Source: Hydnum rufescens UP504 (taxonomy: Eukaryota; Basidiomycota; Agaricomycetes; Cantharellales; Hydnaceae). From it: a stretch of DNA of 14,085 bases. Every line of letters starts with the position of its first letter. The stretch's first letter is position 1. The position numbers and the translations under genes are program-made. Under the pieces are notes generated by a model. That model saw only the letters and a list, made by a program, of their open reading frames with translations. It did not search any database and was not told the DNA's origin. Positions 7,681 through 14,085 of the stretch are shown one piece after another. Location: assembly GCA_014904985.1 (NCBI GenBank), contig MU129259.1, positions 1 to 14,085 of the forward strand, in the 5' to 3' direction.

Positions 7681-9106
7681 GGATAATACCAAACAGTTTC
7701 CAACGCGTCCAATACTTGGAATGGGGTTCTGATGGGTGGTGCCTCGTCAAAGTATGGTTGCTATTAAGCAAGGAACTGGGGGTTCCATTAAGTGCGTTTA
7801 GTTTTTGAATTCTTATTTTGTCCAGAACCCAGATTATTTCCAGGGAAAGGCGCTTTTCAGCAAGGCCCGCCAAAAGCAATTTCTGATTGGAACAAGCGGC
7901 CACCGTATCAAATACAGCCCCTCAATTTAAACCAATTTCCCCTTTGCTAAGCAATGGTGGGCAATGTGGAGTTACCCAGCCGGCATGGAGAGAAACATCC
8001 CGAGGGTGAAGAACATTGCCGAAACCAGGGACATACAGGCAATTTGAAATATTAAATGGTGGAAAGACGGAAATGGAGTATTGTTTTTATATCCTTGCGT
8101 GGGGGGTGCAGTGCTGACACCATTGGCCGGAGAAGTCGGACTGGATGCTTCACTTGGGATGGCATTTTTTGCTTTTCGTGGAATGCCCTAATGTAGTTAA
8201 CAAATTGGTGCAAATTTTCGTTACTGGGCGCATAGAAAATAATTCTGGAGGGGTTGACACTTAAGCATCAGTTTCACTAAGAAATAATGGTCATCGAGCA
8301 ACATTACAACGTTAAGCGAATATACACCATATTTCACTGTTGTTGCGTCGCATACACGACTTTCTGGCTCTGAAAAGCCTCTGAGTCAGAATTGGGCCCC
8401 CCCTGAAAAATAGATCTCTTCCGAACCTCAGTCAAAAATGCCCAGATAGTGGCCTAATATCTATTGCCTTTCCATGTACATTGTATGACAGTCAAAATTG
8501 CAAAAGGGGCTATCCGACAATCGAGTGCATTCTAATGGATTGGAAATCATTAAATTCGTGGTATACCAAAAAAACATCCAAGAAGACTTTTAGAACTTTG
8601 CTGTATCCATGGCCTAATATGTAGTCATTCATAGGAAAAAAGTTGTATCCTATAATTCTGGTAATTTACTAATCCACTGGCACGTTCCTTTTCAGGGGGT
8701 TCCTTGTTTCAGCCTTCATTGCCACCTGGATGTGTGGCCTTTCTCCGTAAGATTGCATCCCCATTAATAAAAAAGAGGAAAGGCCTTGATACTCCTATAT
8801 CTTCTTTGTCCATCATCTGTCCATGGAATGTTCCCAACAATCGCTTTTCACTTTTGGACAATTTTAGATGGCACCAAAACAGATTTTCCACCGTCACATC
8901 ATAAGTGAGAATGAATTCCGCCGGACCTCAGACACTAAGCTTCCTGGTCAACGCACTTGATGGGGGCGAACTCCCATTCGACATAAACTTGAATCTTGTC
9001 CCCTATATTGGATTGATTTCCCAAGGAACGCGATAAACAAAGGCGGCTTGGTAATGTTGGGTTCTCCTCTCATGTTCTTGTGGGTATCTGACACATGTCG
9101 ACAGGG
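7681..9106 (+). other. About 1.4 kb without a recognisable gene
   Basis: Only short open frames exist, on both strands and overlapping each other, none with a motif. The sequence is moderately AT-rich without an obvious tandem structure. If the KDZ element at 9107 had a longer N-terminal exon or a terminal inverted repeat, it should lie in the right-hand part, but I find no recognisable sequence there. Confidence 0.5.
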
Positions 9107-9948
9107 AGAGCCTTAAATGAGTGGATGCCCACTACCTCGAATTTCATGGAAAGGCTGTTGGAATGAATGGTCTGGTAATTCCGCTCGCTTCTGGGCTGTT
9201 CCGGGCTCAGGAGACCAGGCCTCCTAGTGCGTCTATCGATGCGAGAGTGTTTGAGGCCGAATAAACCCCAGCGGTCGTGTTAAGCAGCACTAAGCTTGCT
9301 CTTCCATCGATTCAGGGTATGTCATATGCTTTTTGTACTGTTTTTGAAAGTTCTAACATGGACTCTTACAGAGTTGGGAGTTTCATTCTTCATATGCACT
9401 TCCTACGTGCTTCCTTGGGGCCTTCGACTCCACCTTTGGTTCCCTGGCAAAACAGTGCCCCTCCTCATGCCCTGGCCCTTCCCTCTTTCGTTTTAAATCC
9501 ATGGTAAACGAATTTCCCTATGTCTATCCAGTTGTGCGCTGTCCCTTGCACCCATCTGCGTCAAACTTATGCGGCAATCTGGGTTTCCAGCCTGTTCAAT
9601 CAACCAACTGCGTTGGAATTTCAGTCTACTACTTCCACCTTTCTTCTCCAGTCCAAGATATCTACAATCACTTCTACATGCCGCGAGCGAAAATACGATA
9701 TGCGTCCTTTAGCATGTAGTTCCTTACATGTCCCCGTTACAGCATCATGTTGGACAAAAAGTAAATCTAAGTCGATACGGCATTCTTCGTATGTCCTGCG
9801 AATATCGCTCTTCAAATTTGAAGCGTGTGGACAAGTCATGATTCTGATGAAATGCGACCAAACCCGTTGGACTGGCAGTCCTTCGGCAAGGCAAAATCCA
9901 TCGATAAACCTTCCGAACATTGGTTCATCCACACAGCCCATATGGAAA
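9107..9948 (+). pseudogene. N-terminal (CxC2-like) part of the KDZ transposase, heavily degraded
   Basis: Pieces in different frames match the order of KDZ N-termini: RALNEWMPTTSNFMERLLE (9107-9163, then TGA), an intron (9317-9371), LGLRLHLWFPGKTVP (~9417-9460), SIQLCAVPCTHLRQTY followed by LQSKIS (~9520-9660), SRYGILRMSCEYRSSNLKR (~9770-9826), and ARQNPSINLP (~9890-9920) just before the next intron. In intact family members these correspond to the EWxP...FL..LLR entry, the SLGLRxQLGH segment, the DFCxC / RQLLRARW segment, the RYxxFLRMxREWRHLKxLKR segment and CPxCPxPGxNLP. Most of the zinc-binding cysteines are gone. Several indels separate the pieces, so this half is more decayed than the catalytic half. 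Confidence 0.68.
9317..9371 (+). other. Intron in the KDZ N-terminal region
   Basis: This 55-nt intron has donor GTATGT, branch-like TTCTAAC and acceptor TTACAG. The flanking exons are degenerate, so phase cannot be checked. Confidence 0.6.
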
Positions 9949-10011
9949 GTACGTTATACTATTGCCACAATTGATTCAGACCATACCCCCACCCCCCACC
10001 TGTGTGTTTAG
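9949..10011 (+). other. Intron preceding the KDZ catalytic core
   Basis: This 63-nt intron has donor GTACGT, a C-rich pyrimidine stretch and acceptor TTTAG. The downstream exon opens with IPIIPLTLAIDANF. Confidence 0.7.
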
Positions 10012-10172
10012 AAATTCCTATAATCCCGCTTACTCTTGCTATAGATGCAAACTTTCGCCTCAAGAACAGGTTTATCAGATGCTCTGATCGTAGTCTTGGG
10101 AGCGGTTGGGCGTACTTTGTCGAAAACCAGGAATATAAAAAATACATTGCTCAACATGTAACTGAGAAGGAT

Positions 10173-10224
10173 GTGAGTGTTCCCCAAGGACTTCATGTTA
10201 CTCTATCTTAATATCTAGGCCTAG
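10173..10224 (+). other. KDZ intron after the first catalytic Asp
   Basis: This 52-nt phase 0 intron has donor GTGAGT and acceptor CCTAG. Splicing joins TEKD to ISTCSGLAALDHAN, the expected family sequence. An AG seven bases upstream would not keep the frame. Confidence 0.82.
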
Positions 10225-10373
10225 ATATCAACATGCAGTGGTCTGGCAGCTCTCGATCATGCAAACATGAAGAGCTCAAAAGGACTTCGCGTTACCAGTG
10301 TCGTGGCTTCGACATGTGCTTGACATGGCTTCCTCCTACCTCAGGGTCTCGGAGACCTTCAAAAAGGCGAGCG

Positions 10374-10428
10374 GTACGATTCCTTCCATTCTCCATTATA
10401 AGTTTCTGGCTGAAAGACCCTCAACTAG
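10374..10428 (+). other. KDZ intron splitting the GERY motif
   Basis: This 55-nt phase 2 intron has donor GTACGA and acceptor ACTAG. CG before and T after make an Arg codon, restoring KGERYCNVDYV. Confidence 0.85.
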
Positions 10429-10820
10429 TTATTGCAATGTCGATTACGTTGTATTCTCGAGTCTCCAATCGTTCTCGGCGCTCAATTTCATCATATTCTC
10501 CTACGACATTGCCTGCCAATGGTTTAAGAAACTCTGGGTTCGGCATACAACACTTCCAGAGCATCTTCAACTTGATCATACTTCAAAACGAACATGATTT
10601 GTAATCCCAAAATTCCACATGAGAGCGCACAACCAACAGTGCCACACAACGTTCTCACTTAACCTATTTCTGGGTTCAGGATGAACTGATGGTGAAGGAG
10701 TTGAGCGCGACTGGGCTATTATGAATGCCGCCGCCAACAGCACCAAAGAGATGAGTGAAGGCTCTCACCACGATACTTTGGATGATCTTTGGGGAGATTG
10801 GAACTACCTGAAAGATCATG

Positions 10821-10878
10821 GTAATGCATAAGTACTATGTTACCCCCGATAAAAATTCATTATTCATTACTCATAGAG
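10821..10878 (+). other. KDZ intron with tandem AGAG acceptor
   Basis: This 58-nt intron has donor GTAATG and ends CATAGAG. Only the second AG (10877-10878) keeps the frame, giving DHVFRKTLFKK. Phase 1. Confidence 0.75.
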
Positions 10879-11061
10879 TATTTAGGAAGACTTTATTCAA
10901 GAAGCATGATACTGCGGTAATTGAGCAGGCCAAGCAAAGCGAACAATTCAAACTATTCACGGAATGCCTCAAATCCGATGATGTGGAGAAATGGGAAGCA
11001 AGTGTGTGACAGTGGGAGTGCAATCCCTCCAAGCCTAATCCCTACATTATCAAATTGTCAT

Positions 11062-11131
11062 GTGTGTTGTTTCCATTATGCCTCATCTTCAGACGATATT
11101 CTTAACCCTTCAATATATGTGGTCTTTGCAG
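11062..11131 (+). other. KDZ intron before the RLELA motif
   Basis: This 70-nt phase 1 intron has donor GTGTGT and acceptor TTTGCAG. Splicing joins PNPYIIKLS to FKTQADIRLELA in frame. Confidence 0.72.
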
Positions 11132-11267
11132 TCAAGACACAAGCCGATATTCGCCTCGAGCTAGCTTCGGCTGAACAACAGTCCTTGTGTGTGGGCACCA
11201 CGGAATCTATCCATGAGATGAGTCCCAGCATGTTCATTTCCGCTGGCCTTGAGATCGAAGTCCACCA

Positions 11268-11330
11268 GTAAGTTGAAGCAGATGGCTTTTCACTGGTTCT
11301 GGCCAATTTATTTATCATTACATGATACAG
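11268..11330 (+). other. KDZ intron inside the EVHQRRxLRRD segment
   Basis: This 63-nt phase 2 intron has donor GTAAGT and acceptor ATACAG. Splicing joins EVHQ to RHLRRDVALYK. Confidence 0.85.
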
Positions 11331-11987
11331 ACGACACCTCCGGCGTGACGTTGCATTGTACAAGTCCAAAATGTCTAGCAGACAATCAACACTGATACAG
11401 GACCATCGTCATCAACTGTACACCTGTTTGAAATCATTTTGGTCTGTCCAAACTGTTTATATGCCCCAGGTCGCCCTTCACCTTCGAGATAATGGCGAAA
11501 ATGATGTTCCTGACATGGTTGAGAATGCCGTCTTATTTCTTCTGAACGAAATACCTTCTCGTCAGTGCAATTTCGATCATCCATACAACCTTTCGAATAC
11601 AGAAGCCTGCCTCCGATTTGGGCAAGCCACCGACTCTCTCGCCAAGCTCTTTGTGTTAAGTCCCACCTCGTCAAGTATAAATGTGATGAGGTTCATGGTC
11701 AAAGGCCTAATACATGCGCATGTGCCCTCTTAGACAGGGCACAAGCCCAGATTGATGCTGTGATTGAAAGTTATAATGTGGCTCGAATGGCATATCACCA
11801 ACTTGTCGGCTCAGGCATTTGGGAAGAGACAATCCGGGTTCTCCACCCTTGGGATGTGTGTGCAATGGATGATTCCGAAGGTCGTTCGGTGCAGCTTGGC
11901 GAAGGATATCATACCCTGTCGTGGATATGGATGGCCCCAGGACTCAGAGCCATGTGGGATACTGCGGGGACCCTGAGATGCATGAGG

Positions 11988-12052
11988 GTATTTTTTTTTT
12001 CACATTTACAATGTCTTTTATGGCAATTTACTTAGTTCTCTCTCACCTACAG
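11988..12052 (+). other. KDZ intron before ALRIEW
   Basis: This 65-nt phase 1 intron has donor GTATTT, a long T run right after the donor, and acceptor CTACAG. Splicing joins GDPEMHE to ALRIEWAK. Confidence 0.82.
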
Positions 12053-12288
12053 CCTTGCGCATTGAGTGGGCAAAGTGTCGCGCATGCAGGAATCGATGGG
12101 TCGAAGAGGAACTACTTGTTAAAGAAGAAATACAGCGCACAATTGCATTTTGTGAGTATAAGGCCGAACAATGGACTGAACGGGCAACTGCTCGACCTGG
12201 ATTGCCCCTAGACCTCCTGGATGGAGTCCGAGCATATGCCTATTACCAAGCTGCCCTCCAGCATGACAGGGCGACATCTTTTCGCTAG

Positions 12289-12591
12289 ACGAAGGTTAGA
12301 TGAGATCTGCGAGCGATAACTGAAGATCCGAGGAGTGGAATTCAATCGGTTTTGACAAATATATTCTCGATGCTTCTAAAGAGCGAGTGTACACTCAAGT
12401 AACACTTAACTATTAGAGATCAAAAGGATTTTATGGATAAAGGGTGGTTGATATAGAGAAGGATGTATATAATAAGAAATTGCTGAAAGAGGAAGGCACA
12501 ATGGCGGCAAGGGTTAACGGTCACGTGATGGCGTGATTGACTTGGTTATTGGCATAAGCGAGGTTACGAAGACGACTTTAACACGCGCAAA
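12289..12591 (+). other. Stretch after the KDZ gene without a gene
   Basis: The KDZ frame continues past its TAG as TKVR, a TGA, then DLRAITEDPRSG for about 40 codons, which may be more C-terminus or chance. The rest is AT-rich, with TATATAATAAG near 12466 and a GTCACGTGAT E-box-like palindrome near 12520. No gene is seen. Confidence 0.4.
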
Positions 12592-12870
12592 GACATATTT
12601 GGGCATTGCATGACAATATTTGGTTGCTGCGCAAGCCTATTTTTGCAGGCTGCGCAAGCCTATTTGGCACTAAATGACGATCATTATTTGGGCATATGCA
12701 AAGCATATTTGGCATACATGAGAATATTAGGCCTGTGCGAGCATATTTGGCCTGCCCTGAGCATATTTGGGTGCGTGTGATTATTTGGGTTACTGCACAA
12801 GCGCATATTTTGGGTGGCTGGTGCAAGGCATATATTTGGGCACTGTTATGAGCCTAATTTGGGGCATCTG
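12592..12870 (+). repeat. Degenerate ~21-bp tandem array with TATTTGGG core
   Basis: The core TATTTGG or a near variant recurs about 13 times (near 12596, 12617, 12638, 12661, 12685, 12706, 12724, 12744, 12764, 12782, 12806, 12833, 12856), with spacing 18-27. Two adjacent units share GCTGCGCAAGCCTATTT, 23 bp apart. An 82-codon minus-strand open frame spanning it (12826-12578) is just the repeat read through and is not taken as a gene. The array may be subterminal repeat sequence of the KDZ element or an independent minisatellite. Confidence 0.8.
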
Positions 12871-13802
12871 TTTTAACTAACCCAATTGGGTATATACAGA
12901 TTCGCTTTTGTAGAAATATCCCTATCATTCGGATGTAAAAATAAGATTAGAACCATAAAGGGAACCTGGGTGGTTGAGAATGTAAGCGACCACTTTCTAT
13001 AATCAGCCCATTGGATGATAATATCATATGGACTCTGTATTCGGTGGGCCTCAAAATATAATGATTTTGATGGTAAGTTATCGTAAAACAACCATACCAG
13101 CCCCTTAAAACAAAAAGCCCTCTGTGGACATCGCTAGCCTAAAAAACACCCCAAGTCAGTGGGACATTGTTGACTCAAAATCGGCACTCACCATCGATGA
13201 TCCCTTGGCCTCACGCCGCGGCCTCAGCATTGAGAGACACACCTCCCTCTAAAGCTACGCACCCACCTGGCCTCTTCCTGGGCAGCGACGAACGCCCACA
13301 TCTATGCTCAATCTTGCTCCACACGGCAGATGCCAAGCACAAGGGCCAAACCCATCTCCGGCAGCCAAGAGGCAAACACTCAGGCACTGAACCTGCAGAT
13401 GCACCTAAGCCGCTTAACAAAAAATCAACCGCAACTCCCAGCAGAAAAAAGAAAAAGTTTCATCACTACTCCCACTTTCACCAAACTCCCGACTCTCGCG
13501 GCCGCAACGCCTCCTTGGTCTGGAGGATTTCCATCCCCACCGACACCCATTCATCTTGATCAAAGAGAGAATAGCTTCCGTACAGCCTATTGATGTATGA
13601 TGGACAGAATCAGAAGGCGAACGGACAAAACCTGCGCCTTTATAGTAACCACCCACGGCAACTGCCGAAACCTACCCAAAAAAAACACCCACCTCATAAA
13701 CTCGAGTTACGGCACTGCGAGGGCTTCATGCCAAAGGGGGGTACTGGTTTCGAGTCGTACTTTTAACCTCAACTTATGCACCGTGGTCAGTCATGCTCAA
13801 GC

Positions 13803-13818
13803 CTACCTAATTAGGTAG
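13803..13818. repeat. Perfect 16-bp palindrome
   Basis: CTACCTAATTAGGTAG is its own reverse complement. It could be a protein-binding site or the relic of abutting inverted repeats. Confidence 0.85.
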
Positions 13819-13864
13819 CCACTTCGGGGCGATTAACTGGTACCGTAAGTAAGGTCCCATCACT

Positions 13865-13878
13865 ATTTCGGCCGAAAT
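13865..13878. repeat. Perfect 14-bp palindrome
   Basis: ATTTCGGCCGAAAT is its own reverse complement and lies 46 bp after the 16-bp palindrome. Confidence 0.85.
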
Positions 13879-14085
13879 GCGCCCATTTTTATGATTCACC
13901 CCCTAGCCAGAAATTGGCGCGAAATGGCTGAAAATTGCTGAAAACTGGGACTTTAGAGAATCTCAACTTGGGCAGCAGGCCATATGGGCCTTATCGGGGA
14001 TAATATCTTCCATTTACAAGTATTTTTTATTATCGCTATATTAATACTTATGCACCCGGGTCAGCAGGTTTCATTCAGGAGTCCA

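Larger units (their letters stand above)
9107..12288 (+). mobile_element. KDZ-superfamily DNA transposon, transposase gene copy, decayed
   Basis: A single plus-strand gene with a KDZ (Kyakuja-Dileera-Zisupton) transposase layout covers 3.2 kb: an N-terminal region that aligns by eye with the CxC2-type cysteine-cluster part of basidiomycete KDZ proteins, then the RNase H-fold catalytic core, then the long helical C-terminal region. At least eight introns of 52-70 nt with GT-AG borders can be placed. From 10012 to 12288 one reading can be followed through seven of them with four TGA codons and two single-base frame breaks. No terminal inverted repeats or target-site duplication were recognised, so the element's true ends are unknown; it may extend on both sides. 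Confidence 0.88.
10012..12288 (+). pseudogene. KDZ transposase catalytic core and C-terminal region, inactivated
   Basis: Spliced exons read LAIDANFRLKN (Asp codon 10044-10046), SGWAYFVE, ISTCSGLAALDHAN, KGLRVTSVV, ERYCNVDYVVFSSL, YDIACQW (Asp codon 10505-10507), IPKFHMRAHN, TDGEGVERDWA (Glu codons 10694 and 10703), STKEM and DTLDDLWGDWN. The C-terminal part follows with RLELASAEQ, EMSPSMFISAGLE, TVYMPQVA, KSHLVKYK, LSWIWMAPG and ALRIEWAK, ending at TAG 12286-12288. These are the landmark motifs of KDZ transposases, and the presumed D-D-E residues survive. Lesions are TGA at 10321, 10595, 10682 and 11007, a frame break near 11650, and a missing G in the run at 11966-11969. Arg is replaced by Cys in NTCACALLDRA. 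Beyond the TAG the same frame could continue if two more stops were mutations. Confidence 0.92.
12871..14085 (+). other. About 1.2 kb without an assignable gene
   Basis: Between 13167 and 13600 several open frames overlap on both strands (the longest is 130 codons, His/Lys/Pro-rich, plus strand). Composition there is C-rich, and no motif or splice pattern singles one out. The last 280 bp hold two perfect palindromes, a GAAAATGGCT-like short repeat around 13910-13950, and an AT-rich end that shares 14 bases in inverted orientation with the candidate LTR at 3561. Confidence 0.4.

Noticed and set aside
9621..9941. 106-codon minus-strand open frame
   Set aside because: It lies opposite the degraded KDZ N-terminal region, whose plus-strand pieces match the family in order.
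4313..12530. Similar CACATGAC / GTCACGTGAT sites near 4316 and 12520 as transposon ends
   Set aside because: The match is short and imperfect, and neither lies at a definable element boundary.
12578..12826. 82-codon minus-strand open frame
   Set aside because: It is the TATTTGGG array read through in one direction; the apparent repeated residues follow from the DNA repeat.
13167..13593. Overlapping plus-strand open frames of 130 and 87 codons, C-rich region
   Set aside because: Composition alone explains them: frames are open on both strands, residues are low-complexity (His, Lys, Pro, Ser), and no motif or splice pattern favours one.
13700..13775. tRNA or tRNA-derived SINE suggested by GGTTTCGAGTC followed by a T run
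   Set aside because: The B-box-like stretch has an extra base, no convincing D arm or anticodon arm folds around it, and no acceptor stem pairs.
1..14085. CRISPR array, bacterial operon or phage features
   Set aside because: Spliceosomal introns and eukaryotic transposons show a fungal nuclear sequence; the tandem arrays lack the identical repeats and unique spacers of CRISPR.

Overview
The window looks like a transposon-rich stretch of a mushroom-forming basidiomycete (Agaricomycetes) nuclear genome. Four things point there: short introns of 50-70 nt with GTRNGT-type donors and CTNAC-like branch sites, a KDZ-type transposase gene, a Ty3/gypsy pol fragment of the type common in these fungi, and a viroplasmin-like (RNase H1 N-terminal) domain gene. 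Almost all coding traces are broken; only one small intron-containing gene can be read without a lesion. All family assignments come from recognising motifs by eye, not from a database search.

Layout. 1-1640 (minus): Ty3/gypsy pol fragment (retropepsin, linker, start of reverse transcriptase), leaving the window at the left edge, with stops, frameshifts and a YIDN in place of YIDD. 1641-2382 (minus): broken, unnamed basidiomycete protein relic(s) abutting the pol fragment. 2521-3034 (plus): three-exon viroplasmin-domain gene, apparently intact. 3545-3879: polypurine tract and candidate LTR with a 50-bp tandem duplication. 3880-5280: no assignable gene; the last 300 bp are GC-rich. 5281-6219 (plus): degenerate intron-containing gene of unknown function, followed by a Ser-rich tract and by about 14 degenerate units of an ~85-90 bp repeat (6445-7680). 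7681-9106: nothing recognised. 9107-12288 (plus): a KDZ transposase gene with eight recognisable introns; its catalytic part (10012-12288) can be followed through seven splice junctions with only four TGA stops and two frame breaks. 12592-12870: AT-rich ~21-bp tandem array. 12871-14085: nothing assignable, two perfect palindromes and a possible LTR remnant.

The genes do not form a pathway; the region is a nest of mobile-element remains. The unifying signal is mutational: seven of seven in-frame stops in the gypsy and KDZ reading frames are TGA, several where Arg (CGA) is expected, and the RT catalytic Asp-to-Asn and several Arg-to-Cys/His changes also fit CpG to TpG/CpA decay. That suggests methylation-linked or RIP-like silencing of both elements.
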